Source of the DNA: Alteromonas genovensis | Lineage (GTDB): Bacteria > Pseudomonadota > Gammaproteobacteria > Enterobacterales > Alteromonadaceae | Assembly (NCBI RefSeq): GCF_010500895.1 | Contig: NZ_JAAAWO010000003.1 | Span: 124,001 to 188,000, forward strand | Direction: 5' to 3' | DNA length: 64,000 nucleotides | In this document: one piece after another, positions 9,042 to 17,633 of the stretch | How the letters are laid out: the number at the start of each line of letters is the position of its first letter | How positions within the stretch are numbered: the first letter of the stretch is position 1 | Position numbers and translations under genes: made by a program | Notes under the pieces: generated by a model | Seen by the model: only the letters and a program-made list of their open reading frames with translations | Database searches by the model: none | What the model was told of the DNA's origin: nothing

Positions 9042-10196
9042 TCACATGGTCGTGAATATGGCACCTAACGGTATAATGAAGAACAGTCCACCAATATAAG
9101 CAGCACCATAGAGCTTTTGCTCCGCAGCCACTACCGATAATCGGTATGACAGATTAAGAGGAATTTCCCGCAATAGCGGTATGCCGTAAATAACGGTTAC
9201 GCCCAGCACGTTATAAATTAAATGAACTAGCGCAATTTGAAGAGCAAACCCACTGTTCACCCCTACTACTCCCAACGCGGCAATAAGCGCAGTAATGCAC
9301 GTGCCGATATTAGCGCCCAGGGTAAATGGGTAAATATCTCGCGCTTTTAAAATACCACTGCCTACCAACGGCACCATAAGAGAGGTAGTGGTAGATGATG
9401 ACTGTACTAGCACTGTCATTACTGCACCGGAAGTAATACCTGAAATAGGCCCCTTCCCAATGCTTTTATGCAGCAGCTCTTTTGCTTTACCTACCATGAG
9501 AGACTTCATTATTTTACCCATATAGGTTATCGACAGCATGATAAGGCCAATACCAATGATAATTTTAGCCACGCCTGGATAGATGGAAGGTAAAAACTGA
9601 AGTAGGTTGGTCACCACATCGGTCACTGGCTGAGTGGCCGCCTTTATAGGGTTCACTCCTTCAAGTGACAACGACTGTGAAGTATTAAATAGCGATACAA
9701 TTTCACCACTAAGATATTCTAAAATACCAAAAGCCATTTCTAGGGGTAGGAATATAAGTACAGACATAACGTTAAAGAAATCGTGAATAGTAGCGGCATT
9801 AAAAGCACGCTGAAATTCATCTTTGCGAGCGACATGACCTAAGCTCACCAATGTATTGGTAATGCTAGTACCAATATTCGCACCCATCATCATAGGTATG
9901 GCTATTGTAATAGGAAGGCCACCAGCCACCATACCTACAATAATCGAGGTTACCGTACTAGATGATTGAATAAGCGCGGTAGACACCATGCCAATAATAA
10001 GCCCCATAATAGGGTTAGACGCAAAGCTAAACAATTCTCTAGCGTGCTCACCCGTAGCATATTTAAAACCACTGCCTATCATGCTTACCGCAAGCAGCAT
10101 GACATAAACTAAGAAAGCCAGCAGTAGCCAGCGCTGCCAGTTGTCGTGCTTTGAAAAGGTGCTTCGACCTACAACTTGAGGGTCATTAATTGACAT
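9042..10196 (-). CDS. Na+/phosphate cotransporter family protein (NptA-like)
   Basis: This inner-membrane protein of 384 residues belongs to the Na/Pi cotransporter family (type II-like). It has two inverted repeats, each with the QSSS motif (residues 77-80 and 265-268) and a GANIGT motif (105-110 and 294-299). These repeats form the substrate and sodium sites in this family. About eight to ten hydrophobic helices are visible. The length is close to the Vibrio cholerae NptA that I recall (382). It probably imports inorganic phosphate with sodium, as expected for a marine bacterium. It is a single-gene unit with a Pho-box-like element 35 bases before the start, so induction by phosphate limitation is inferred. 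Confidence 0.9.
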   Translation of the reverse strand: MSINDPQVVGRSTFSKHDNWQRWLLLAFLVYVMLLAVSMIGSGFKYATGEHARELFSFASNPIMGLIIGMVSTALIQSSSTVTSIIVGMVAGGLPITIAIPMMMGANIGTSITNTLVSLGHVARKDEFQRAFNAATIHDFFNVMSVLIFLPLEMAFGILEYLSGEIVSLFNTSQSLSLEGVNPIKAATQPVTDVVTNLLQFLPSIYPGVAKIIIGIGLIMLSITYMGKIMKSLMVGKAKELLHKSIGKGPISGITSGAVMTVLVQSSSTTTSLMVPLVGSGILKARDIYPFTLGANIGTCITALIAALGVVGVNSGFALQIALVHLIYNVLGVTVIYGIPLLREIPLNLSYRLSVVAAEQKLYGAAYIGGLFFIIPLGAIFTTM

Positions 10197-10230
10197 AATT
10201 CATACAGATAGAAAAGTAATACTTAATACT

Positions 10231-10258
10231 ATGACGCTCGTATGACACAAAAATGACG
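10231..10258 (-). promoter_or_regulatory. Candidate PhoB-binding Pho box before the phosphate transporter
   Basis: Read on the minus strand there are three hexamers, CGTCAT, TGTCAT and CGTCAT, starting exactly 11 bases apart and separated by AT-rich pentamers. This is the geometry of PhoB half-sites (TGTCA direct repeats at 11-bp spacing). It lies 35 bases upstream of the transporter ATG, where PhoB would replace a -35 element. Confidence 0.78.
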
Positions 10259-10356
10259 GATTACTCACCTACTCACTTACCAGCGCAATACACAGTATGA
10301 AAAGATGTTCAAAGGAACAAGAGTGAGTGGCCTAATAAGGGAAACAGAATTGATAC

Positions 10357-10387
10357 AAAAACACCGGCGCAAGCGACCGGTGTTTTT
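10357..10387 (-). terminator. Intrinsic terminator after alcohol dehydrogenase
   Basis: AAAAACACCGG and CCGGTGTTTTT form an 11-bp stem around a 9-base loop with T runs on both strands. It lies about 50 bases beyond the stop of the minus-strand dehydrogenase and also insulates the Pho-box promoter. Confidence 0.9.
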
Positions 10388-10435
10388 AATGTAGTTTTTT
10401 TCTATAGAGATATTGAATCCGCTACAGCGAAAGTA

Positions 10436-11482
10436 CTATACAGATAAGCTTGCCATATCAATAACAAAGCGATGTGCTACATCACCGGCTCTCAAATGAT
10501 CGAAAGCTTCATTTACCTGCTCTGCTTTTATCACTTTGCATTCAGGGTGAATGCCGTGTTCAGCGCAAAAATCTAATACTTCTTGGGTTTCTTTGATACC
10601 ACCAATAAGCGAACCCGCAACGCGGCGGCGACCCATTACTAGTGGCGCTGTCATAGATTCTTCCATAGGCCCTATTTGACCAACGATAACTAACGTACCG
10701 TCAATATCAAGCAGCGGCGTGTACTGATCTAAAGAATGCTTCACTGGAACAGTATCAATGATTAAATCGAACGTTGACGCAGCTTCTTTCATCGCCTGTT
10801 TGTCTGTTGATACCAAAATACCGTCAGCGCCACTTGATTTCGCATCTTTCGCTTTCGAATCTGAACGTGAGATAACAGTCACTTTGGCGCCCATGGCTAC
10901 AGCCAATTTCACCGCCATGTGCCCTAGACCGCCCATACCTATAACACCTACTCGGCTGCCTGCTTTTACATTCCAGGTTTTAAGCGGTGAATAGGTGGTA
11001 ATGCCAGCACATAGAATAGGTGCTGTTTTAGCAATATCTAACGCCTCGGGTACGCGCAAAACAAATTCTTGGCGAACCACAATATGTTTGGAGTAGCCAC
11101 CTTGAGTAGTTTCACCAGAAATTCTGTCTGGCGCACCATAGGTAGGCGTCATGCCGTTACGGCAGTATTGTTCTTCACTGTGCTCACATTGGTCACACGT
11201 TTGACAACTATCTACCATACAACCGACGGCAACGTGATCGCCAACACTGTAATCACTCACGTCTGAACCAATATCAATCACTTTACCCACGATTTCGTGC
11301 CCGGGTACTAACGGGTAAGGTTGAGGCCCCCAATCACCATTTACCGTGTGCAGGTCAGAGTGGCACACTCCGCTGTATAAGATCTCAATGGCCACATCAT
11401 TGTCGCGCAATGCTCTGCGTTCGAAATGATACGGTTCCATGTGGGCATCTGAAGAATGCGCTGCATAGCCAATTGTTTTCAT
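10436..11482 (-). CDS. Zinc-dependent alcohol dehydrogenase / aldehyde reductase, YahK-like
   Basis: A medium-chain dehydrogenase of 348 residues from the ATG at 11482, preceded by GAGGTCTAC. Catalytic zinc ligands are Cys40 (GVCHSD) and His62-Glu63 (GHE), with a third Cys in LCAGITTYSPL. Structural zinc cysteines are 93, 96, 99 and 107. The cofactor-binding motif is GMGGLGHM. Close agreement with my recollection of E. coli YahK, a broad NADPH-dependent aldehyde reductase of 349 residues, suggests aldehyde reduction rather than alcohol oxidation. A 12-residue upstream extension in the same frame is unlikely. It is divergent from a lipoprotein gene, beyond which lies a paralogue. Confidence 0.92.
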   Translation of the reverse strand: MKTIGYAAHSSDAHMEPYHFERRALRDNDVAIEILYSGVCHSDLHTVNGDWGPQPYPLVPGHEIVGKVIDIGSDVSDYSVGDHVAVGCMVDSCQTCDQCEHSEEQYCRNGMTPTYGAPDRISGETTQGGYSKHIVVRQEFVLRVPEALDIAKTAPILCAGITTYSPLKTWNVKAGSRVGVIGMGGLGHMAVKLAVAMGAKVTVISRSDSKAKDAKSSGADGILVSTDKQAMKEAASTFDLIIDTVPVKHSLDQYTPLLDIDGTLVIVGQIGPMEESMTAPLVMGRRRVAGSLIGGIKETQEVLDFCAEHGIHPECKVIKAEQVNEAFDHLRAGDVAHRFVIDMASLSV

Positions 11483-11616
11483 GTAGACCTCGATAGTGTT
11501 TAGAATAAAGTCGAACAAACAGCATATACCCTTAATACGTTATCGTCATGACCTGTAAGGTGAAAAGAGGCCGCAGTGCTATGAAAAACGCAAATAAGTG
11601 GTTCTTGCTGTCTTTG

Positions 11617-11640
11617 CCATACTTCTCACCGTACTTCTCA
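11617..11640. repeat. Two 12-bp tandem units
   Basis: CCATACTTCTCA is followed directly by CCGTACTTCTCA in the leader upstream of the lipoprotein gene. It is short and could be chance, but it matches the repeat habit seen elsewhere in the window. Confidence 0.5.
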
Positions 11641-11711
11641 GGTGTTTTGATTGCAGCACTTTCAATCTCAATCAGAAGGGTTTATGTTTAATAAAAACAG
11701 AGGATGTACCC

Positions 11712-12191
11712 ATGACAATAAGAACTTATAAAACGAAAGCCCCCTATACACTTCTCATCTTAGCCGCAGCGCTCAGTATATCTGCTTGTACAGAAGAAGA
11801 TAAAAAAGTGGAGTCGACAATGTACGAAAAAGAAGACGCTAAAACAGACAAAATAAAGGCGCAGGAAAACGCCCCCACTGAATTAAAAGCCGAGCCAATG
11901 ACACAAGCTGAAGCTAAAGAAGTGAGTGTTAACGATAGTGTTACGTTGAAAGGCAGCATTATTTATAAAGAATTAGAAGGCGGCTTTTTTGCGTTTATTA
12001 CTGAAAGCGGCGACCGGTTTACGCTACATGGTTTGGATGAGGATTATCATCAAAATGGCCTTATTGTTGAAATTGAGGGAGTAACCAAACCCGAAATGAT
12101 GACCATTACACAATTTGGCACCGTGTTAGAAGTACTCAACGTTAAAGTGCTCGACACCAGCAAAGTTATTAACCGAGTTGAAACACAGTAA
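11712..12191 (+). CDS. Predicted lipoprotein, function unknown
   Basis: A 159-residue protein from the ATG at 11712, preceded by AGAGGA at 9-base spacing. Residues 1-25 form a lipoprotein signal peptide ending ALSISAC, with Cys26 as the lipidation site. After it comes a charged, Lys/Glu-rich linker (about 30-75). A compact C-terminal domain (about 80-155) of alternating hydrophobic strands follows (VTLKGSIIYKELEGGFFAFITESG). It resembles a small beta-barrel of OB type, but I cannot name a family. Upstream in-frame residues would disrupt the signal peptide. It is likely exported and membrane-anchored. It lies between two YahK-like dehydrogenase genes with no evident operon. Confidence 0.75.
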   Translation: MTIRTYKTKAPYTLLILAAALSISACTEEDKKVESTMYEKEDAKTDKIKAQENAPTELKAEPMTQAEAKEVSVNDSVTLKGSIIYKELEGGFFAFITESGDRFTLHGLDEDYHQNGLIVEIEGVTKPEMMTITQFGTVLEVLNVKVLDTSKVINRVETQ

Positions 12192-12307
12192 TAATACTGA
12201 CCGAGTGAGCACGCAATAATGAATGCGTGCTGATCGTAACTTCAATTTAAGCGTAACCATCTTTAATCAACAGAAATATTAAGCAAATGTAATTAAGGAT
12301 GAACACA

Positions 12308-13309
12308 ATGATAAACGCATATGCAGCAAAAGAACCCGGTGGAAAGCTAGAGAAATTTGAGTACGATCCTGGGGAATTAGCCAGTCATGATGTCGAAATT
12401 GATGTAGAGAGTTGCGGCATTTGCCATAGCGATTTAAGCATGCTCGACAACGAATGGGGATTTACTGAATACCCGTTTGTGCCAGGTCATGAAGTAGTTG
12501 GCACCATAAGCAAAGTAGGTGCACACGTCACCTCTTTGGAGATTGGACAACGTGTTGGTCTTGGTTGGCATGCAGGATACTGCAACAGCTGTCGTACCTG
12601 CGAAGAAGGCGATCATAATTTGTGTCAGCAAGCGACCATGACCATTGGCGGTCGACACGGTGGGTTCGCTGAAAAAGTACGTGCACAAGCCCGCGCAGTT
12701 GTGCCATTGCCTGAAAAGCTAGACGGCACGAAAGCCGGCCCGCTATTTTGTGGTGGTATCACTGTATTTAATCCCCTTGTACAATTTGATATTAAACCTA
12801 CCTCTGAAGTCGGCGTTGTGGGGATTGGTGGTTTAGGCCACTTGGCATTGCAATTCTTGAATGCTTGGGGCTGTAAAGTAGTAGCATTCACCTCAAGTGA
12901 GTCTAAGAAGAAAGAAGCCCACGAATTAGGCGCTCACGACACCATTAATAGTCGCGATGAAGATGAGATACAAAAAGCCGAAGGCCGTTTCGACCTCATT
13001 ATTTCTACCGTCAATGTAAAACTTGATTGGAACTTGTACTTATCAACGCTTGCGCCAAAAGGTCGTTTACATTTTGTAGGCGCAACCTTAGAGCCACTTG
13101 ATATTGGCGCATTCAACCTTATCGGCGGTCAAAAAAGCGTTTCCGGCTCTCCTGTGGGCAGCCCGGCGACCATCAAAACTATGCTAGATTTTGCTGAGCA
13201 GCATGGTATTGAACCGGTAACTGAAACCTTCAAGTTCGACCAAATCAATGAAGCGGTTGAACGCTTGCGTGAAGGCAAAGCGCACTATCGTGTCGTGCTA
13301 ACGAGATAG
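12308..13309 (+). CDS. Zinc-dependent alcohol dehydrogenase, YahK/CAD-like paralogue
   Basis: A 333-residue medium-chain dehydrogenase. The ATG at 12308 is chosen because AAGGA lies 8 bases before it; the ATG at 12299 has no room for a ribosome site. Zinc ligands are Cys39 (GICHSD) and His61-Glu62, with structural cysteines at 92, 95, 98 and 106. The cofactor motif [12 protein letters not shown] is near residue 170. It is a distant paralogue of the dehydrogenase at 10436-11482, with different loop sequences around the structural zinc. Probable role is NAD(P)H-dependent aldehyde/alcohol interconversion; the substrate is unknown. Its stop codon lies inside the first unit of a 16-bp tandem repeat. 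Confidence 0.9.
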   Translation: MINAYAAKEPGGKLEKFEYDPGELASHDVEIDVESCGICHSDLSMLDNEWGFTEYPFVPGHEVVGTISKVGAHVTSLEIGQRVGLGWHAGYCNSCRTCEEGDHNLCQQATMTIGGRHGGFAEKVRAQARAVVPLPEKLDGTKAGPLFCGGITVFNPLVQFDIKPTSEVGVVGIGGLGHLALQFLNAWGCKVVAFTSSESKKKEAHELGAHDTINSRDEDEIQKAEGRFDLIISTVNVKLDWNLYLSTLAPKGRLHFVGATLEPLDIGAFNLIGGQKSVSGSPVGSPATIKTMLDFAEQHGIEPVTETFKFDQINEAVERLREGKAHYRVVLTR

Positions 13310-13396
13310 AGTATTGACGCGATAGAGTACTAACTTGATAAAGTACTAGCTCGGTAAAAAATTAGCGCGATACAGAAATAGTCCGATAGCAGTACG
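13301..13396. repeat. Degenerate 16-bp tandem repeat, six units
   Basis: Six contiguous 16-base units align without gaps: ACGAGATAGAGTATTG, ACGCGATAGAGTACTA, ACTTGATAAAGTACTA, GCTCGGTAAAAAATTA, GCGCGATACAGAAATA and GTCCGATAGCAGTACG. The first contains the stop codon of the dehydrogenase. Divergence grows to the right. Confidence 0.85.
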
Positions 13397-13423
13397 TTGG
13401 ATCTATTTTATAGCCTGAGCGCT

Positions 13424-13478
13424 GCATTTACATAATTGGCATTTACATAATTGGCATTTACAGTATTGGCATTTATAT
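13424..13478. repeat. 15-bp tandem repeat, about 3.5 units
   Basis: GCATTTACATAATTG occurs twice exactly at 13424 and 13439, then as GCATTTACAGTATTG at 13454 and as a partial unit at 13469. It is only 27 bases from the 16-bp array and has an unrelated unit. Confidence 0.88.
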
Positions 13479-13488
13479 CAGCGAAAAC

Positions 13489-13514
13489 AAAAGCGCCCTA
13501 CGAGGCGCTTTTTT
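13489..13514 (+). terminator. Intrinsic terminator downstream of dehydrogenase
   Basis: AAAAGCGCC and GGCGCTTTT pair around a 6-base loop and are followed by T residues. It separates the accessory block from rplY. Confidence 0.9.
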
Positions 13515-13646
13515 ACTGCCTCTACAATTGTAAGTTAGGGTGTGCGGTGGTAGAATTCGCCGCCCTTGAAAATCGGGGTCGTGGACTATTGGCTAATTAT
13601 GAGTAATGTTCTTAGAGTATTTACTTAGGCCAACAGCGCGTTAACA

Positions 13647-13671
13647 GTGGGTTTTGGTCGCAAAAACCCAC
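13647..13671 (+). promoter_or_regulatory. Leader hairpin upstream of rplY
   Basis: GTGGGTTTT and AAAACCCAC form a perfect 9-bp stem with a 7-base loop in the untranslated leader, 28 bases before the rplY ATG. A leader-based autogenous control of rplY is known in gammaproteobacteria; whether this stem is part of such an element is inference. Confidence 0.55.
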
Positions 13672-13699
13672 ATCATTAACTTATTATTGGAGACATACA

Positions 13700-14332
13700 A
13701 TGTCTGATTCAATTTTTAACCTAGACGCTTCTGTTCGTACAGACCTAGGGAAAGGTGCGAGCCGCCGCCTACGTCGCGAAGATAAGCTTCCTGGTATCAT
13801 TTACGGTGGTGAAGAAGCACCTGTATCTATTACTCTTGATCACAACAAAGTGAACAACTCTGCTGACTTTGAAGCATTCTACTCTCACGTTCTTACATTG
13901 AACGTAGACGGTAAAGCGACTGAAGTACTAGTAAAAGATATGCAACGTCACCCGTACAAGCCAAAAATTACACACATCGATTTCCAACGTGTAATTGCTG
14001 GTCAAGACGTTCACACTAACGTTCCAATTCACTTCACAAACGAAGATAAGTCTGCTGCTATCAAAGCTGGCGGTATTGCTGAGCACCACGTAAACGAAAT
14101 CGAAGTTACGTGTCAGCCTAAAGATCTTCCAGAGTTCATCGAAGTAGACATTGCTAACGTTGAAATGGACCAAACTCTTCATTTGTCTGACGTTACTTTA
14201 CCAGCAGGTGTTAAATCTGTTGAACTTGGTAAAGACGACGAAGCACACGACCTTGCTGTTGTGACTGTTAAGCCAGCTCCTAAGGCTGCTGAAACAGATG
14301 AAGACGGTGAAGAAGAAGCTACAGAGGAATAA
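13700..14332 (+). CDS. rplY: 50S ribosomal protein L25 (long CTC form)
   Basis: L25 binds 5S rRNA in the large ribosomal subunit. At 210 residues this is the long two-domain form. It has an N-terminal L25 domain (about 1-95: [21 protein letters not shown]), a C-terminal TL5/CTC-type beta domain (about 100-185), and a very acidic tail ([11 protein letters not shown]). E. coli L25 has only the first domain, with 94 residues. The start follows GGAG at the normal distance. It precedes pth by five bases, a conserved rplY-pth-ychF cluster. A leader hairpin lies upstream. Confidence 0.95.
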   Translation: MSDSIFNLDASVRTDLGKGASRRLRREDKLPGIIYGGEEAPVSITLDHNKVNNSADFEAFYSHVLTLNVDGKATEVLVKDMQRHPYKPKITHIDFQRVIAGQDVHTNVPIHFTNEDKSAAIKAGGIAEHHVNEIEVTCQPKDLPEFIEVDIANVEMDQTLHLSDVTLPAGVKSVELGKDDEAHDLAVVTVKPAPKAAETDEDGEEEATEE

Positions 14333-14337
14333 TCCTC

Positions 14338-14919
14338 TTGGCTGATATTCGCCTTATCGTGGGTCTGGGTAATCCAGGCCCCGAATATGAAAATACCCGA
14401 CACAATGCCGGCGAATGGTTTCTTAACCAGCTTGCTGACACCTACAATACCCCGCTAAAACCCGAATCCAAGTTCTTTGGAAAAGCCGCTCGAATTACTA
14501 TTGCTGGTAAAGACATTAGGTTGCTCTACCCTACAACTTTTATGAATAAAAGTGGTCAAGCAGTAGCAGCACTTGCGAATTTTTACCGAATTGAGCCAGA
14601 ACAAATTTTAGTGGCGTTTGACGAGTTAGACCTTCCTCCGGGAGTAGCCAAGTATAAAGTTGGCGGTAGCTCTAGTCAGAATGGTGTTCGAGATATTGTG
14701 GCAAGAATGGGTAACAATAAAGATTTTCTTCGCTTGCGAATTGGTATCGGTCACCCAGGACATAAAAGCCGAGTGACAGGACATGTTCTTGGAAAGCCTT
14801 CAGCAGAAGAAAAAGCGGCCATAGAAAGCGCCGTGGATGAAGCGGTACGCTGTACTGAAATCTTACTGAAAGACGACCTAAAACAAGCGCAAAATCGACT
14901 TCATGCTCACAAAGCGTGA
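14338..14919 (+). CDS. pth: Peptidyl-tRNA hydrolase
   Basis: Pth frees tRNA from prematurely released peptidyl-tRNA. The TTG at 14338 gives 193 residues, against 194 in E. coli. Catalytic His22 (TRHNAG), Asn70 (TTFMN), Asp95 (DELDLP) and Asn115 are all present. Unusually, the glycine-rich loop that reads GGGHGGHNG in E. coli is GGSSSQNG here (109-116). It is one residue shorter, loses both histidines and keeps only the key Asn. The rest of the protein is conventional, so activity is expected. It starts five bases after rplY and is probably coupled to it. Confidence 0.95.
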   Translation: MADIRLIVGLGNPGPEYENTRHNAGEWFLNQLADTYNTPLKPESKFFGKAARITIAGKDIRLLYPTTFMNKSGQAVAALANFYRIEPEQILVAFDELDLPPGVAKYKVGGSSSQNGVRDIVARMGNNKDFLRLRIGIGHPGHKSRVTGHVLGKPSAEEKAAIESAVDEAVRCTEILLKDDLKQAQNRLHAHKA

Positions 14920-14960
14920 GTTCGAGCCAGATATAACTTTTCCAGACAAGGATCCATACC

Positions 14961-16052
14961 ATGGGTTTTAAATGCGGTATTGTTGGCCTACCCAACGTAG
15001 GTAAATCAACACTTTTTAATGCATTAACAAAAGCAGGTATTGAAGCGGCAAACTTCCCGTTTTGTACTATCGAGCCAAACACTGGCGTTGTTCCTGTGCC
15101 AGATCTTCGCTTGGATAAGTTGGCTAAAATCGTAAATCCTCAGCGTGTCATTCCAACAACAATGGAATTCGTTGATATCGCTGGGTTAGTTGAGGGTGCT
15201 TCCAAAGGTGAAGGCCTTGGTAACAAATTCCTAGCAAATATTCGCGAAACCGACGCTATTGGTCATGTTGTTCGCTGTTTCGACGATGAAAATATTGTTC
15301 ATGTTGCTGGCCGTGTAAGCCCGCAAGACGATATCGACGTTATCAACACAGAGCTTGCGCTTTCTGACCTAGAAACAACAGAAAAAGCCCTGCATCGTGT
15401 GGCTAAACGCGCTAAAGGCGGCGATGCTGACGCGAAATTTGAAATGAAGGTGCTTGAAAAAATTAAGCCTCATTTAGATGAAGGTTTATTACTGCGTTCT
15501 TTAGAACTGACTAAAGAAGAGCATGCAGCGATTAGCTACATGAATATGCTTACCCTTAAGCCAACCATGTACATTGCTAACGTGAATGAAGAGGGATTTG
15601 AGAACAATCCATATCTTGATAAAGTACGTGAAATTGCAGAAGGCGAAAACGCCACGGTTGTCGCGGTTTGTGCTGCTATCGAATCAGACATTGCTGAACT
15701 TGAAGACGAAGAGCGCGAAGAATTCATGCAAGACATGGGGCTAGAAGAGCCTGGTCTGAATCGCGTAATTCGCTCTGGTTATGAACTGCTTACTTTACAA
15801 ACTTACTTCACCGCTGGCGTAAAAGAAGTTCGCGCATGGACATTCCCTGAAGGGTCAACTGCACCGCAAGCTGCCGGTAAAATTCATACCGACTTTGAGA
15901 AAGGCTTTATTCGCGCAGAAATCGTTAGTTACGACCACTTTGTGGAGTATAACGGTGAGCAAGGCGCTAAAGACGCAGGTAAATGGCGTTTAGAAGGGAA
16001 AGAGTACATTGTTAAAGACGGTGACGTTATTCACTTCAGATTTAACGTGTAA
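14961..16052 (+). CDS. ychF: Redox-regulated ATPase YchF (Obg-like)
   Basis: A 363-residue P-loop protein of the TRAFAC/Obg group that binds ribosomes and acts as an ATPase in stress responses. The Walker A motif GLPNVGKST is at residues 8-16, and the switch region is [14 protein letters not shown]. The G4 motif is ANVNE rather than NKxD, the known basis of its ATP preference. A helical insertion lies in the middle and a C-terminal TGS domain (about 278-361) follows. The start is at ATGGGTTTTAAATGC, with AAGGA upstream. The order pth-ychF is conserved across gammaproteobacteria, and a terminator follows. Confidence 0.97.
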   Translation: MGFKCGIVGLPNVGKSTLFNALTKAGIEAANFPFCTIEPNTGVVPVPDLRLDKLAKIVNPQRVIPTTMEFVDIAGLVEGASKGEGLGNKFLANIRETDAIGHVVRCFDDENIVHVAGRVSPQDDIDVINTELALSDLETTEKALHRVAKRAKGGDADAKFEMKVLEKIKPHLDEGLLLRSLELTKEEHAAISYMNMLTLKPTMYIANVNEEGFENNPYLDKVREIAEGENATVVAVCAAIESDIAELEDEEREEFMQDMGLEEPGLNRVIRSGYELLTLQTYFTAGVKEVRAWTFPEGSTAPQAAGKIHTDFEKGFIRAEIVSYDHFVEYNGEQGAKDAGKWRLEGKEYIVKDGDVIHFRFNV

Positions 16053-16102
16053 GCCTTTAACGTGAGCCTACTTATTATGGGCTGCGAGTAGATAACGTTT
16101 TG

Positions 16103-16129
16103 AAAGCCACTCTTTAGAGTGGCTTTTTT
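16103..16129 (+). terminator. Intrinsic terminator after ychF
   Basis: AAAGCCACTC and GAGTGGCTTT pair around a 4-base loop and run into T residues. Confidence 0.92.
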
Positions 16130-16201
16130 ATTTGGATTTTTGATTGTTGGCGCTTAGCGCTACTGATATAACAAGTATATAGAACACAAATAGGTATACC
16201 G

Positions 16202-17197
16202 ATGTACTCTAGCACTCAATTAAGCTGTTCCTATAGAAAACAGCATACAGGCTCTTCTTTAAATAACGCCACAACAAATAATGTCATAGCCCCCTCTCCA
16301 TCCAAGCCCCTAGGCTTACTTGGATTAATGATCGCCTGTGTAGTCGTCTTTGCAATAACATATAGTGCCAAAGCCCACAGTGCGGACAACCCAGTAGCAC
16401 TAATGAGCGGCAGCAGTAACCATTGGTATAAAGTGCCGTCAGAGGATACGGTGACATTTACCACAGAGTACGGCGATGTCGTCATTGCACTTAACCCTAG
16501 TCTTGCGCCAAAACACGTAGAGCGCTTTAAAGCCCTTATTAAGTCAGGCTTTTACGATAAACAGTATTTTTATCGAGTGGTAGATGGCTTTGTGGCGCAG
16601 GCCGGCAGTAACGATACCCACGATAAAGAGCAGATTTCACCTGCGCTGTTAGCCGATATTCCTGCTGAATTTACACTTCCTTTGTCGCAAATCGTGGATG
16701 TTGTTGAATCCCGTGATATGTTTGCCCCGAAAACCGGTTTTTTAGATGGCTTTGCAGTTGGATTAGACGAACAGCGCGGTGAAATGTGGGGGCTGCACTG
16801 CCCAGGCACAGTGGCGTTTGCTCGTAACAGTGAAAAAGACACTGCTTCCACTGAGTTTTATATTGTGATTGGCCAAGCGCCTCGTCATTTAGACAGAAAT
16901 ATGTCTGTGGTGGGAAGAGTGGTAAGCGGAATGCCTGCATTGCAGAAGCTACCAAGGGGAGATGCCCAGTACGGTGGTGTAATACAAGAGGTCACCGATA
17001 ACAGTAAAATAGGGCGAGCCCTCGTTCACAGCGATAATCACCCTAATTATTATATTCAACAGCCCAAGCACGAAGAATACCTATCGCGAACTAATACTGG
17101 CAAAACCTTAGATAATCCGTTTTTTCACGACAAGGTATACGCACCACGGCCCGTTGATATTTGTTACTACAAAACAAAAGCAACGCTTAATCCTTAA
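16202..17197 (+). CDS. Periplasmic cyclophilin-type peptidyl-prolyl isomerase
   Basis: A 331-residue protein. Residues about 37-58 are hydrophobic (GLLGLMIACVVVFAITYSAKA) after a polar 36-residue tail, consistent with a membrane anchor or a long signal sequence. The cyclophilin domain spans about 78-265, with TTEYGDVVIALNPSLAPKHVERF, FYDKQYFYRVVDGFVAQAG and STEFYIVIGQAPRHLD. An insert around 125-170 is longer than in E. coli PpiA. The C-terminal 60 residues (YYIQQPKHEEYLSR) are outside the domain and unassigned. It probably assists folding of exported proteins. The start follows a weak AGG. An internal ATG in the hydrophobic segment (residue 43) would give a more ordinary signal peptide. Confidence 0.87.
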   Translation: MYSSTQLSCSYRKQHTGSSLNNATTNNVIAPSPSKPLGLLGLMIACVVVFAITYSAKAHSADNPVALMSGSSNHWYKVPSEDTVTFTTEYGDVVIALNPSLAPKHVERFKALIKSGFYDKQYFYRVVDGFVAQAGSNDTHDKEQISPALLADIPAEFTLPLSQIVDVVESRDMFAPKTGFLDGFAVGLDEQRGEMWGLHCPGTVAFARNSEKDTASTEFYIVIGQAPRHLDRNMSVVGRVVSGMPALQKLPRGDAQYGGVIQEVTDNSKIGRALVHSDNHPNYYIQQPKHEEYLSRTNTGKTLDNPFFHDKVYAPRPVDICYYKTKATLNP

Positions 17198-17213
17198 TCT
17201 TTAATCTTTAATC
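17186..17213. repeat. 7-bp tandem repeat across the cyclophilin stop codon
   Basis: CTTAATC twice and then TTTAATC twice, followed by a partial unit. The stop TAA of the cyclophilin gene is in the second unit. Confidence 0.75.
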
Positions 17214-17368
17214 TTTAGAAGCTATACCAGGGAGCTATATCGAGGGGCAATATAAAAGATATTGCCCCCTTTTGACGGTTAGGTTGGTCAAATTCACTGC
17301 GTTTTGCATGTTATTCGAACGGCCCCGCGCACATATTAACCATTTAAAAAAAGTTAGCAAAAAAGGGG

Positions 17369-17397
17369 TTGACGGGTGCGAGTCATATACGCATAAT
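17369..17397 (+). promoter_or_regulatory. Sigma-70 promoter of the tRNA operon
   Basis: TTGACG, a 17-base spacer and CATAAT, followed by a GC-rich discriminator (ACGCGCC), stand 37 bases before the first tRNA. A strong promoter with a GC-rich start region is typical of stringently controlled stable RNA genes. Confidence 0.85.
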
Positions 17398-17433
17398 ACG
17401 CGCCACTTCCTGAGAGGGAAGAGAAGTATGAAA

Positions 17434-17510
17434 GGCTACGTAGCTCAGTTGGTTAGAGCACATCACTCATAATGATGGGGTCGCAAGTTCGAATCTCGCC
17501 GTAGCCACCA
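17434..17510 (+). tRNA. tRNA-Met (elongator, anticodon CAT)
   Basis: A 77-base cloverleaf with GGCTACG acceptor stem, CTCATAA anticodon loop and encoded CCA. It agrees closely with the E. coli elongator tRNA-Met, not the initiator or the tRNA-Ile(CAT) type. First gene of a seven-tRNA operon. Confidence 0.96.
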
Positions 17511-17544
17511 CTTCTCACTGTCTCTTTTAGGAATGTCTAGCTGC

Positions 17545-17629
17545 GCGGGAGTGGTGGAATTGGTAGACACGCTGGATTTAGGTTCCAGTGCTTCACGGCG
17601 TGAGAGTTCAAGTCTCTCCTTCCGCACCA
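17545..17629 (+). tRNA. tRNA-Leu (anticodon TAG)
   Basis: An 85-base type II tRNA with acceptor stem GCGGGAG/CTTCCGC, anticodon loop TTTAGGT, a long variable arm and encoded CCA. Identical to the copy at 17733. Confidence 0.96.
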
Positions 17630-17633
17630 AAGT

